Notes under the pieces: model-generated
The model's input: only the letters and a program-made list of their open reading frames with translations
The model's database searches: none
Told to the model about the DNA's origin: nothing
Origin: Muraenolepis orangiensis
Lineage: Eukaryota; Chordata; Actinopteri; Gadiformes; Muraenolepididae
Direction: 5' to 3'
NCBI GenBank assembly: GCA_027704905.1
Contig: CM051002.1
Location: 18,462,227 to 18,526,226 of the forward strand
Length of the DNA: 64,000 bases
Position numbers and translations under genes: made by a program
Part shown: in pieces, positions 50,701 through 63,290 of the stretch
Layout of the letters: every line of letters starts with the position of its first letter
Numbering within the stretch: the stretch's first letter is position 1

Positions 50701-53700
50701 TTGTAATGTTTCAAAATTTTGGTAAATCTAGGTTTCGATTTTTAGTCAATGAACTGTCATTAACCTGTTTTTTGTTTTTTGTATTCATATTGTGTACAAT
50801 TTTCTGACTTGGACCAATTCTCCATGTCCAAAATAAATGTTCCTACATTGCATGGCTGTAGTGTTTGTAAGTGTTTGAGTTTAACGTCCTTTTTGTCGTG
50901 CAGGAGTCACCACTCTGGGGACGGTCACTGGCACAGTATCCACCAGCCTGGCAGGGGGCAGTGTTGCCACTACCAATGCCTCTCTGGCCACCCCAATCAC
51001 CACCCTGGGCACCATCGCCACCCTGTCCAGTCAGGTGATTAATCCCACCTCCATCACTGTGTCTGCAGCCCAGACCAACCTGACCTCTGTGTCATCGCTT
51101 CCCTCCTCCGCAATCTCCGTGCAGGTATGCAGCCCCCCCCCCCCCAGGCCGTAGTGCAGTAGACCTGTTAGTTTAGTGTTCAAGGCGGGCAGTGAAGGGG
51201 GCAACGAAATTGCAGATGGTTTGTTGTTGGCTTAAAGTGTATAGCTTGCCCCCTGGTGGTCTAATGATGATGGCTTTTAAATAACAAAACAAAAAAGAGA
51301 ATTAAGTATGTTATAGTGTTAGAATCTGCTAAGACCCTCCTCTTTATCATTGTAGAACCAGCCTACCCAGGTGACCCTCATAACCACACCCAGTGGCGTG
51401 GAGGCCCAGCCAGTGCAAGACCTCCCAGTCTCCATCCTGGCCTCGCCCACATCAGAACAGCCCAGCTCCACCGACGCCGCCGGTGCGGGGGAGGGCTCCG
51501 GTACCGTGACTCTGGTGTGCTCCAATCCCCCGTGTGAGACCCACGAGACGGGCACCACCAACACGGCCACCACCTCCTCTGCCACCATAGGGGCGGGGAA
51601 GGTGTGCTCCAACCCTCCGTGTGAGACCCACGAGACGGGGACCACCAACACGGCAACTACCGCCTCCGCCAACATGGGGACGCTGCGCATGTGCTCCAAC
51701 CCGCCCTGTGAGACCCACGAAACAGGCACGACCAACACGGCCACCACCGCCTCCCCCAGCATGGGCGGGGCCCCCACGGTGTGCTCCAACCCGCCGTGCG
51801 AGACCCATGTGACGGGCACCACCAACACCTCCACCCAGGCGTCGTCCGGCATGGGCACCGACCAGACGAGCACAGGCTCTGGGACTGTCCAGAGGGTCTG
51901 CTCCAACCCGCCCTGTGAGACCCACGAGACGGGGACCACCAACACACCGTCCACGGCCACCTCTAGCATGGGAGGAGACCAGACGAGCACGGGCTCCGGG
52001 ACGGTCCAGAGGGTCTGCTCCAACCCCCCCTGTGAGACCCACGAGACGGGGACCACCAACACCGCCACTACTGCCACCTGCAACATGGAGACCGGTGATG
52101 GCGCAGGTACTGCCTCTCCTTCCTTTAGCAGCACGGGGCCGTGTGAGGCATCAGGTCTGCTGGTCTCGGGAGCTCTTTAGTTCTGCTTTTGTTCAGATCA
52201 AGTGATGTGATTGTGTTTTTTTGGGGGGGGGTGGGGGTTTTATCATACTTACTCATACAACGAAAGTATAATAAAATGAGGAAAGTGAACTTCCATTTGT
52301 TAATTGATAAATTAGGATTTCTACAGGAGAAAATCCTCCAAAAATGTTATCTGCTCCGAGATCTTCAGCATGTCTGAATCTGTGCGAAACAGTCAAACAG
52401 GCCAGATTAGATCCATGCGATCTGTGCTCTTAAAATGACGTTTTCCGACTCGTGTTTCCAGCCCAGCAGACAGAGGAGGGTGCAGACGGTGCCAGCAGTT
52501 CAGAAGCTGCCTCCACCACGGCAGCAGGAACGAGCCCGCCCAGCGCTACCCAAGGCCGCGCTATCACCACAGTCACCCAGTCGACACCGGCCCCGGGACC
52601 CTCTGTACCCGTAAGAGCCCCAGCCCACCGGCACTCAACATTGGAAATGACCGTCCAGTAGACACCTTGGCAATCTGTTCAGGCACTGGCGAGGAAGGCT
52701 TTAAACCACCGCACGCACACGATAGTTACATTTCCTCCTTTCCTTCTTTTTTTAATTTTATTAAGGAAACTGAACTCCTGACGAAGCACATGTGTCCACG
52801 GTCAAGGAGACGGGGAAAACAAAGTCTGTTTTGTCTTCTCCTATTTTGGGGGAAGGGCAATTACTGAGGTTTTCTGTTTGTTTTTCCTGTCTGTAGTCCA
52901 TCTCATCGATCACTGAGGGAGCCGGTTCAGCGGCCGGGCCCCTGGAGGAGGCCATGCAGACGGACGAGGCCGCGGCTGCCGTGGAGGCCACGCCAGCAGA
53001 GGAGGCCGCCACGGCCATGGAGGCCCAAGCACAGGTGAACACCAGTCCCAGTCACTTAAAAGTTGAAGCCATTTTAGTGCTTTGAGATTATGCTGAAGTT
53101 ACTATACACAGATGATTTAGAGACGCCCAACATATCATAAACCCCCCACCCCACCCCTTAAACAAGTATTGGAAAGATGGTGGTTATAAGGGCTGCTCTT
53201 AACCATTGATACCCTTCCAAAAACGCATAGGCCTAAATTTTAATCAGATGGTATTTATTGCCTTTGACTTGAAGAAAGAAGAAAAACAAATGTCATCATG
53301 TAATCAATTATTCCATACACAAAGACATATGCTTAACATCAAATCTGAAAAATAAAATAATTGGATGGAATATCGTCTCAACTTGCCGCCAGTCAACGTA
53401 GAATAGGTCCAGAGTCTAAACATTAAAATACATTGGTCATTTAGCAGACGCTTGAGTGACTTACAATAGTACATCCAACAAAGGTAGGTAAGAGCAACTT
53501 GTCAACAGAAGTGAAAAGTGCATTTAATTTCCAACAAGTCTCCAAGAACTGAACCAGTGCTCGGGTAAAAGTACAATAAGTTGGCAAACAATCGAACAAT
53601 ATCTAACAAGCCATCTTTTAAGTTAGACGCTAGTAAAAGTGGTAAGAGGATGCGCAAGGAGGAAGAATCCAGGTAGTGTTTCCTGAAGATGTGGGTTTTC

Positions 53701-56700
53701 AGCCTGCAGCGGAAGTTGGGCAGTGACTGCAGTCCTGACATCCGTGGGGACTTCATTCCACCACTTTGGAGACAGAAGAGCCGTGACCGCATAAATCGGC
53801 TACAAGGGCCCCTAATCCAGCGGACAAGCAGACACCCCAAAGTAGCAGAGCAAAGTGGATGGGCAGGGGTGAAGGGCTTGACCATTGCTTGAAGGTAGAA
53901 AGGTGCTGTTCCTTTCACTGCCCCGTAGGCTAGCACCAGGGTCTTTAACTGGATGGAGCAGCTACAGGGAGCCAGTGTAGAGACCATAGAGGGTAGATGT
54001 GTGGGAGAACATCATGGGTCGGTTGAACACCAGGCGAGCTGCAGCTTTCTAAATGAGCTCCAGGGGTCTGATGGAAGATGATGGGGCGCCAGCAAGGAGC
54101 CAGTTGCAGCAGTGAATCCTCCTGATGTTACTGAGGATGAATCTGCAGGAGCGTGTCACTGATGCAATGTTTCCCGAGAACGACGGTTGGTCGTCCGGGG
54201 TCACACCCAGATTCCTTGCGGTCCGAGTAGGTGTCACCACAGCATCAACAATGGTGACAGCCAGGTCTCAGGACAGCCCTTTGCCGGGAAGAACACTAGC
54301 TCAGTCTTGTCCAGGTTGAGCTTTAGGTGGTGCATCGTCATCCACTCAAAGAGGTCTGCCAAGCACGCGGCAATGCGTGTATCCACTTGCGTGTCAGAGG
54401 GGGAAAACGACAAGATTAGTTGGGTGTCATCAGCATAGCAGTGGTACGATAAATCCTGGGTGTGGATAACGGAACCAATGCATGTGTACCCAGGACCGAT
54501 CCTGTCCTGGGTTAAACATGTTCAAACACTCATTCTTGTTCACAACAATTCTATGGATGGAGGTCAACTGTGATTATGTCATTGTCTTTAATAATGACCG
54601 TATTTAACAGGCCACAATGGCAAAAGCTCTCCCGTCCTGCGGTAATTTGTTTTGTAAACATGAGTAGACTATACGTATCAAGGGGCCGATCACAGAGACT
54701 CGTCTTCTCCAGCACCTGCATGCTTTTTCTTCAGGTGTGGGCGCATGGCGGCAGTGAAATGCCACAGACAACAAGTGGCCCTTTTGTTGTCTGCGCATTC
54801 CTTTAATGACCGTAACCATTTGAGTGAAACACAGTATTGGTCGAAGGCAGACTGTTGCAATTAAATGTAGCTGTGTACGAGATGAGTGCCAACTGACTTG
54901 CTAAGCCGCTGGCTGCACACTACCAGCTGGGTGACTACACCCTCAATCCAAGACTTTTAGCATAACTAGGTCCAAAATGTAAACATGTACACAAACCGGT
55001 TGAGCACGATCCTAAATGATAATCCTTAAAACCACAAGTAACTGTTCATTATCACTGATCTAACCAAAGCCACACACAATGATGGGTCATAGAGACTTCT
55101 TGTTGATGAGTCCTGCTCAACAGTTCCTACAGGTAGACTGAGGACATTGTGGATCAACCCTACAACCTTCAGACCCCTAGATTGTCCTAATCCCGCCTAA
55201 ATGACTGTCAATTACATCCTAACATAATAGAACTACTAAATAAAAAGTCTCTTATTCCTAATTGATTTGACTAAACTTTCTCCTGCAGCACATTCATGTT
55301 TTAGTTTGCCCTTCACTGATTTGCTCTTATTGCTTTGTTCTCTTCACCTGGAAGACACCTTTTTGGGTTAAAAGTCTCAACCAAACAACTGAATGTGACA
55401 AAGTTCTTTATGGTACCCCTCTGCAGGGAGAGGCAGTGGCAGCAGCGGCGGTGGCGGCGGTGGCGGCGGCGGCGGCGGCAGCAGCAGCGGCAGCAGCGGC
55501 CGCCAGCAACACCAACACGCTCAACCTTCCCGCTGAGCTCATGTCCGAAGGCCAGGGGACCACCCTCATGGTGACCGGTCTCTCCGACGAGGAGCTGGCC
55601 GTCACCGCGGCCGCCGAGGCGGCGGCCCAGGCGGCGGCCACCGAGGAGGCCCAGGCCCTGGCCATCCAGGCTGTGCTTCAGGCCGCCCAGCAGGCAGTCA
55701 TGAGTAAGTTCGTGGGTTATATTCTCTCACTCATGAGGTGTGTATATATACATAGTCTCTCTAACATGATAGTCACACAAGTTTCTCTCTCACGAGTCAC
55801 TATCATGAGTTGGAGTCTCAAGAGTGCCATAGTCGTTAATTGCATATGTTTTTGATAGGATTTGAACAAATGGTAGTACAACTCTAGTTCAATTTTCCCA
55901 CATGCCTGCGCTGTTTAACTCCATGAACCTCCACGACTCTAGGCAAAAAGAACATACCTCCATCACTGAGGGTTCTACAGCGTCCTACATGTCCTAATTT
56001 GTCCGCCTCTTCCGCCGCCTCTTTCTCCTACCAGATGAGAGGGACACCAGCGGCGAGAGGCAGCAGCAAGCCAGCATTCCCATCGTGTTGACCCAGCAGG
56101 ACCTGGTGGCACTGGTCCAGCAGCAGCAGCAGCTGCAGGAGGCCCAGGCCGCCGCCCAGCAGGCCAGTGTGGATGCCAGCCTGCCCACCGAGGGCCTGGC
56201 CCCGGCCGACAGCCTCAACGACCCCTCGGTGGAGAGCAACGGCCACAACGAGATGGCCGCCAGCGTCACCACCGCTGCCGCCGTGGCGTCTCTGCTACCG
56301 CGCACCACTGCCGAGGGTAAGACCGCACCCCCTGTGTGTTGGCACTCTGGTTGTGGGGTTGTATTCCGCGGATCACGGGAGTTTGACCCCCGCTGTGCGT
56401 TCCACTCTCCTCTCTCCAGCTCTCGCCCCGTCGAGCACGTTTGCGCCCATCGTAACCGTGGCAGTGGCCAACCCGGCCAAGCTGCAAGCCGCAGCCGCTC
56501 TGGCCGAGGTGGCCAATGGCATCGAAGGAGGGGTAAGTCGTCCGAGCCGTACACCGGACACCCCCCTTCCCCCCTCCTCTGGCTTTGATTTAAACTTAAA
56601 CGTGGACCCCGATACGTTGTCCATTAAAATCCAAATACATTCTGACTTGTCTGTTGTGACCCCACCCGTTTTGGCTCCGCAACAGAAGCAGAACCCCCAG

Positions 56701-58389
56701 CCCGCCCCGGTGAAGGCCGTGTTAAAGAAGGAGAACCAGTGGTTTGACGTGGGCATTGTCAAGGTCACCAACATGGTGGTCACCCACTTCTACATGCCGT
56801 CGGACGACTCGCAAGGAGACGTGAGTGGCCGGGGACGTGTCTCTTTCATAACCGGCCTCGGGGACTCCCCGAGCAGCAGCTGCTTCTTATCAACAGTGTA
56901 ATAACAGACCCCGTTGCTCCGGTGAACAGGACGACTCGGGTGTGATGCCGGATTACGGCCAGATGAAGAAAATGGAGCTGCAGCCGGGCACCGCCTACAA
57001 GTTCCGAGTGGCCGGGATCAACGCGTGCGGCCGGGGGTCCTTCTCGGAGATCTCCGCCTTCAAGACCTGTCTACCTGGGTTCCCTGGGGCGCCGTGCGCC
57101 ATCAAAATCAGCAAGGTCAGTGAGGCTCTCTCTCCTACTCCGGTAGGCTCTTTCCTCGGGAGTCGCTTAGTCTCTATCATGAGTCACACTGTCTCGCACT
57201 CATGAGTCACAGTCTCGCATGAGTCACAGTCTCGTGAGTTGCAGAGTGTAATGTCCTTGCTATTGTAAAATACTATTCGATTCCAATATAAACACTACTA
57301 CTAGATATGTAGGCATAATTATATTCACATCTTCCCTTATCTAGGTGGGTGGGCTTGTCTGTTTGTCAAGCAGCACTAGCTGAAAACAATCCCCAGTTGA
57401 ACTCTGATCTTCCAATATATAAACAAACCAGATGAAACGTGTTATTTGCCATGTGTGTTAATGTAGTGAACTGAGGTCATTCATTAAGAGGTCGCTAGAC
57501 GTGATGCTGGGAGTGGCCTGGTCAACGTCTTTTTGGGCTCCGTTTCTTACAAGTCTGTCTCCCGCAGAGCCCGGATGGAGCCCACCTGACCTGGGAGCCG
57601 CCCTCGGTGACGTCGGGCAAGATCATCGAGTACTCCGTGTACCTGGCCATCCAGAGCAACCAGACTGCCGAGGCCAAGACCTCCACCCCGGCCCAACTGG
57701 CCTTCATGCGTGTGTACTGTGGCCCCAGCCCCTCCTGCCTGGTGCAGTCGTCCAGCCTCTCCAACGCACACATCGACTACACCACCAAGCCCGCCATCAT
57801 CTTCCGCATCGCCGCCCGCAACGAGAAGGGCTACGGCCCCGCCACTCAAGTCCGATGGCTGCAAGGTGAGGCTGACCGACCGGCTGCTGACGGGTCTGGA
57901 CCAACGCATTCAGTTACACCACAACTCAAACCGCTCTAAACCATACCGCTGAGGCTTCTTGTATTGAAGGGTATACATTTTTTGGTACAATCAACTGGTG
58001 GTAAAATATGACTCCTTTTTTAACTATTGCCCAGCCCCAGTGAATGACGTGTGTATCCCTGGCTGTGTTATAACATGTGTTGTGATGTAACCCTGTCTAT
58101 ACGGCTGTGTTATAACATGTGTTGTGATGTAACCCTGTCTATACGCTACTCTCTTGTTCTTGTAGAATCCGGCAAAGACGCAGGCTTGGCGAAACCCGCC
58201 CCCAAAAGACCAGGCACCTCGCCCGATACGTGAGTACACAGATCCTCCCCCACTGGGGCATGCTGGAGAGGGACGGTGTGTTTTCAGTGTGAAACTGCTG
58301 ACCTATATACACAATGCTTACTGTGGTCTCCTCCGTGTGCCCTCTGCAGTAAGGCTACTGGTCCAAAGAAAGCCAGGACGGATCAGTGA
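41780..58389 (+). CDS. hcfc1: Host cell factor C1 (HCF-1)
   Basis: Coding exons: 41780-41960, 42544-42692, 43144-43304, 43455-43663, 45061-45145, 46345-46451, 46774-46953, 47155-47397, 47992-48140, 48337-48519, 48717-48935, 49457-49555, 49676-49889, 50041-50174, 50504-50642, 50904-51124, 51356-52106, 52462-52610, 52897-53034, 55427-55703, 56035-56316, 56420-56532, 56686-56820, 56930-57115, 57568-57865, 58166-58229, 58350-58389. The sum is 5106 nt, 1701 aa, in phase throughout (human 2035). The order is N-terminal six-blade kelch domain (LQPRWKRVLGWSGPVPRPRH; VFGGGNEG; FGGWVPLVMDDVK), first Fn3 half ([20 protein letters not shown]), a long Ser/Thr/Pro basic region, six HCF-PRO repeats, acidic/Ala-rich region, then paired Fn3 domains (ENQWFDVGIV; PGTAYKFRVAGINACGRGSF) and a basic KKART tail as nuclear signal. 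HCF-1 tethers SET1/MLL, Sin3/HDAC, OGT and transcription factors at promoters and is cut by OGT into N and C halves. Confidence 0.97.
43867..43971. repeat. 26-bp GC-rich minisatellite, 4 copies
   Basis: Four almost identical units of gtgttcaacgtcaccgcggc + gacggc in the fourth hcfc1 intron. A weakly related block (ttcagcatcacagcggc) follows at 44000. Confidence 0.95.
45680..45840 (-). mobile_element. LINE-like 3' end fragment, minus orientation
   Basis: Reads catcagaatgcctttattgt + catgctttaagtac ... aacaaattgtcatgcagtca, like the reversed end of fish elements whose tail is acaataaaggcattct. It is followed by an A/T run (aataataatatattattaat). It is intronic in hcfc1. Confidence 0.45.
46500..46645 (+). 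mobile_element. Fish SINE fragment (HE1-like)
   Basis: Reads gactagaaggttggtctctc + agccgaaaggttc ... cctacctgtaagcatccttg ... ctttggataaaagt. It matches the 32265-32375 copy. It is intronic in hcfc1. Confidence 0.6.
49137..49441 (+). mobile_element. Full-length tRNA-derived SINE with 13-bp target duplication
   Basis: tRNA-like head with A box (tagctcaggaggtagag, 49169) and B box (ggttcgatcc, 49213). It has a central gtgtccttgaggaagaccct block as in fish AFC-type SINEs, and a tail atgtgaccaataaagagg + attcaatcc with a (TTG)n end. Target duplications TGAGCTTGCGTCT lie at 49137-49149 and 49429-49441 and are identical. The right copy is 15 bp from the hcfc1 exon beginning at 49457. Intact duplications suggest a fairly recent insertion. 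Confidence 0.93.
51515..52072 (+). repeat. hcfc1: Six HCF-PRO (OGT cleavage) repeats
   Basis: Repeats begin at 51515, 51602, 51689, 51779, 51896 and 52013 (60 nt each). Consensus VCSNPPCETHETGTTNTATT. Spacings are 87, 87, 90, 117 and 117 nt. Repeat 3 starts with Met, and repeat 4 reads CETHVTGTTNTSTQ. Repeat 5 has NTPST in place of NTATT. In known HCF-1, OGT cleaves at the Glu following PPC; that Glu is kept in all six. All six sit in a single exon. Confidence 0.97.
53440..54530 (-). mobile_element. Decayed L2/CR1-type LINE fragment (reverse transcriptase C-terminal part)
   Basis: Minus-strand frames read ARNLGVTPDDQPSFSGNIAS followed by VTRSCRFILSNIRRI, then AYGAVKGTAPFYLQAMVKPF and LPNFRCRLKTHIFRKHYLD. 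These match the ordered C-terminal blocks of fish LINE reverse transcriptases (ARNLGV.LDD; RSCRF.L.NIRRI; TAPAYLQ; FRRRLKTHLF). Stops and frame changes show it is dead. It lies antisense in the 2.4-kb hcfc1 intron before exon 20. Confidence 0.8.
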
Positions 58390-60915
58390 GACTGCCCAGC
58401 GAACCTGATCCCCTCCTTACCTTCCTCCTCCCCCACCCTCCAGTCTTTTATCCCCGTTCTCCACTCACTGTCTTTACCCGGAAGACTGACCCCCCCCCCC
58501 CCCCTCCTCCTCATCCACCCCACCCCCAACTTTCATCCTCAAGTTTGACTGGAGTCCAGGAGGCCCGTGGAGAACAGAACAACTTTATGAAGCCCAGATG
58601 AACGTCACTCTGAGACCTCTGTAGATAATGCCCTTCTCTTTTTTTCTGTTGGTTGTACTTTTTTTGTGTGTATTTTCAGGAGCAACACAAAAGTTAGAAG
58701 CACATTAGCGCTACTTCAGTCCGATCGGCCATCATATTTTGTTTCCGCTAGTTTCAGTAGTCCAGCAGTAGAGGTGAATTGGCTCCTCCTCCCCCCCCCC
58801 CCCCCCCCCCAGAGCTAATCTGAACCTATTCTTACTTTGGTTTTGTTTGTTTATTTTCCTTTTTTTTCTCTTGAATATCTCGGGGAGGAGGGGGGGGGTT
58901 TAACAAAACGACATAAAATGATGTACAGTGCTGGAAATGCAGGGGCATTGGTTTAGATGCAGGGGGAGGGGGAAAAAAAATCAGTTTGGAAACAAATAAA
59001 GCACTTGTCCTCACAGAGGAGGGGACATCCTTTTTTCATTGTTTGTGCTCAAAAAACTAAATTAGCTTGAGGGATCCGCTCTGTACAGACTGGATACTGG
59101 ATTCCAATGTCCTGGTTAATGTCATCACTGTGCCGCTTTCTTTCCCCCCCAAGATGACGAGCAGAGCCCAACACGCGGTGGACTAAACCCAACCACCAAG
59201 GAAGAGCTTTGTAGAGGGAGAATGACAGACTTGCTAGGACCGAGACTTGCAGCACACACGCGTACGCATACACACACACGCACACACAACTTGCAAATTC
59301 TTCCCAAAAAAAATTAGCAAGCAGATGCAGAAGATCTTTTGTGTAGTTTATTTTTGTATTTTTTAAGCTTTTTTTTTTGTTTTGTTTTTCCTGTGTATGT
59401 CAAGTGTGCATTTTAAAAAACAAATCACTTTTTTAAACTGTTCATCCCCCATGGTTTGTTTTGTGGGAAGAGGGGCGGCTGTGTTGCGCTGGCCACTGTA
59501 TTTTTAAATATTAATTCAGTGGGTTGTTTGTTGTTGTAACGAAGGTGTGAAAGCGAGACCAGACTGTTTGTATTCCAGCTAGGATGCAGAGCTCATAGGA
59601 CTGAAGGGAACCCAACCCCCAGGAGATCCTACACTTTGGTTTGCTTTGTTTTCTTTTTCTTTTTTTACAACTCGCTCAATACTTGTACGTCTTTGTTTTT
59701 GCCAAACATGGAGAAGCTAACGAGTATAATAAGGAATATATTATCTACCCCACACCATTAAATATCCCAAGTCAATTGTCTTATGCTTTTATTCTATTAA
59801 ACCTGGTGTCCCGCCCTTTCTTTCCTAATTAAGAATTTTTTTTTTTTTTAGAATGACAAATTCTATTAGACTCGTCCTTTCCCTGTTGATGTATGTGAAC
59901 TCCATTTAATAAATTTATTTTGTTTTCTTCTACGGCTCTGTATTCCGTATTGCTGATAGTGTGCAAGCGGATGGATAAGTCCTGGGTTTTGAATCGGTAT
60001 GCCTTGGGAGGAAAGCTTACATAGCCAGTGTACCCCACTTGTAAATTAGTTCGTTCATATAGCAAGACTTTAAGACAAAAGGAGGAGAAAACATCTTGGC
60101 CTTTTATATAATTACTTGTAACAAACTGTTTTTACATGTCGGTCATCTCTTGATTGCCTTTTGTGTCTTTACATATAAAAAAAAAAAAAAACCCAGACAA
60201 ATGAATATATAAATATATACAGTCTCCTAATTAGCTTCCGTCAGGCCGAGTCACTGTAGGAGTCGGAGTCACTGCTAGGTTCATTCTAACGCTCGTGTTG
60301 GGGAAAGGTTTCCCTGGTTGGCCACAAGCGTCATTTCCCAAGAAAAGCATTTGTGTTGTGTGGGCCTTGGCCAGGGGGGTGGGGGAAAGAGCCAAGCTCC
60401 CTCGCCTTTCGCCCTCTGGCCGGTCCAGCCGGTTGGGTTTATGTTTTGGGGCAGATACCTGATTTATTTCTCTAACAAAAGTTTCCTTCATATGCATTCA
60501 TACTTGTGTGTGTGTCCGTGTGTCTGTTGAGCAAAACTAGACATGCATGCAAAAAAAGCATATATGTATTTTAGTAGTGATGCCTTAAGTTAGACCATAA
60601 GCTGAAGGTCCTCAAAAGAAGAAAATAAACCCCATTTGAGTTGGTTCCTCTCCCCATGTGGTGTACGAGTGCCCCTTCTTCTCCTTGCTGGGTCACTGTT
60701 TTGGCGCCCTTGTGAGGTGGGCAGCAGTGCGAGGTCTTTCTAAATATGTCCTCCCACACTGGGAATGGTGCAGGTCTCAGCACTGGCAATGGGCGCCAGT
60801 TTCCCTCGGCTGTTCGCAGGCTAACTGGAAATGTCCTGTATTTTCCAATGTGTGTTTTTTGTACTGTAGGGAGTAATGTATCTTTTATCATCAAAAAATA
60901 AACATGTTAAACATT
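58390..60915 (+). other. hcfc1: hcfc1 3' UTR with several polyadenylation signals
   Basis: No other gene on this strand. AATAAA signals lie at 58995, 59908, about 60625 and about 60895. Long C runs (58490-58503, 58790-58810) and T-rich runs are present. The most distal signal would put the transcript end inside the last exon of the convergent Rab gene. Use of each signal cannot be judged here. Confidence 0.55.
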
Positions 60916-62101
60916 CGTTGGGACTTTTGTCTTTTTTTTGTATTTCGTCCACCAGGTCGATCTTTGAGGTACCCACCTGCTGTAGAGCGGCCCTGGCAGC
61001 CTCCAGGAAGGGCCTGTCCACCTGCAGGTCCTCCTTGGCGCTGCCCTCATGGTACAGCGCCCCAATCTGCTCGCACCATTGGGACGCTTCTTCGTGTGTT
61101 ACCTGCCAGACCCATCATAATCATCCATCACTTACATCCAAATGCATTATACAATCTAACTAGCCTAAAGGTTTCTCAACACACTACCACAGACTGTTTT
61201 GTGTCACTACAATAGAGTAAGGCATCAATACTTAGCTGCATGTTTACATCCCACCATACCTTTGCATGGATATATATTTTCTAATTCGCACTAGAGGGCC
61301 ACTGCAAAATGTCTATATACAAGATACAAGCTATTGATTTGCCATCCAAGTACATTGGAATGCTTACTCCCCATTCCCTATATATACTTTCACCCATATT
61401 TGAGATATTTAAATCTATTGTTATTTAGCGTTTTTAATTAATGAATGTTCTCCAATTGATGTCACTTGTGTAAAGCGTGACCGTGAGGATTGCTACACCG
61501 CTTTGTTGTGCTTGTGTAAAGACAACGAAGGCGTTCTGATTCCGATTCCAAAGCAATAGAAATGACACATTCATTAGATTTCCACTAAACTCCAGATGCA
61601 GAGAGCCACTGACCTGGCGGGGTTCCATGTCCGCTTTGTTCCCCACCACGACGAAGGGGAAGTCCTGGGGGTCCGGGGGGTCTCCCTGGGAGAGGAACTC
61701 CTCCCTCCACGCGCCCAGCGCCGAGAAGGACGCGCTGGACGTCACGTCGAACACCAGCACGCAGCAGTGGGACCAGCGGTAGATGGCCGAGCCCAGGGAC
61801 TGGAACCGCTCCGTGCCGGCGGTGTCCCACATCTACAAGTGAAAGAGTGAAGCAGGCGTTCACCACCCATCTCCACCACCTCCACCTTACAGCACAGACT
61901 CGGGACGTGGACCGGGGGGGGGGCTTCGGTGTCACGTGTTCACCTCCAGGATGACCGCGACGCCGTCGACGTTCACGTCTTTGGTGACGAAGTCGGTTCC
62001 GATCGTCGCGCGGTGAAACATTGGAAACGTGCGGTTGACGTATCGGTTGGTCAGCGAGGATTTCCCCACCCTGTGTGAACACACTGAGTAATAACAAACA
62101 C

Positions 62102-62132
<31 letters not shown>

Positions 62133-62334
62133 AATAGGCTACAACCGTTTGTTAAATCCGGATTCATGCGTTCACCCTCTCATTTGCATGGAGAAAACAG
62201 ACCAAGCCCAAACACGCCGAACTACGGAAAACGAAGCCAATCGTGGAGGAAAGTTTCAAGCGATTTAAACATCTTTACCCGGAGTTTCCGATCAGGATCA
62301 CTTTGAGTCGAACCGGACCGTTCCAAGCCGTCAT
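60821..62334 (-). CDS. Rab7-like small GTPase
   Basis: Four exons: 62279-62334, 61944-62070, 61614-61832, 60821-61102 (684 nt, 227 aa, in phase). Motifs: P-loop GNSGVGKSS, switch I FHRATIGTDFVTKDV, switch II WDTAGTERFQSLGSAIYRW, CVLVFDVT, G4 NKAD, G5 EGSAKE. The FPFVVVGNK and RDEF-like WREEF blocks are Rab7-type, so late endosome/lysosome traffic is the family role, but it is not Rab7a itself (too diverged). Two oddities: the catalytic Gln of DTAGQE is Thr, and the C-terminus (CLTCLFFDDKRY ... IQDISS) lacks a terminal CC or CXC prenylation motif. A strong donor (CAG/GTGGGT, after codon LQQ) suggests a different last exon may exist, but none is evident to the left. The last exon overlaps the distal hcfc1 3' UTR. 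Confidence 0.82.
61315..61385 (-). mobile_element. LINE family A tail, minus orientation
   Basis: ggaatgcttactccccattc + cctatatat is the reverse complement of the gaatggggagtaagcattcc block seen at 3345, 29845, 30825 and 63645. It lies in the last intron of the Rab gene. Confidence 0.6.
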
Positions 62335-62498
62335 GTCGAGACTGGTGTTGGTTTCGGACTGAGATCTGATGCACGTCTCGAAGGAATCCACTGGAGTTTG
62401 CGTAATCTGTCATCAATGAATGAGTCACGGCCCCTTGAACTGGATGTACTTGTGTTCATAAAACGCATCGAGGCAAGTCTCCTTGAAATAAGAGACGC

Positions 62499-63289
<791 letters not shown>

Positions 63290-63290
<1 letters not shown>

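Noticed and set aside
51319..52134. 271-codon minus-strand frame over the HCF-PRO exon
   Set aside because: Mirror frame of the GC-rich hcfc1 repeats; no homology of its own.
53502..53987. 161-codon minus-strand frame as a host gene
   Set aside because: Its blocks match LINE reverse transcriptase and flanking frames are broken.
55408..55665. Minus-strand Ala/Thr-rich frame
   Set aside because: Reverse reading of the hcfc1 polyalanine exon.
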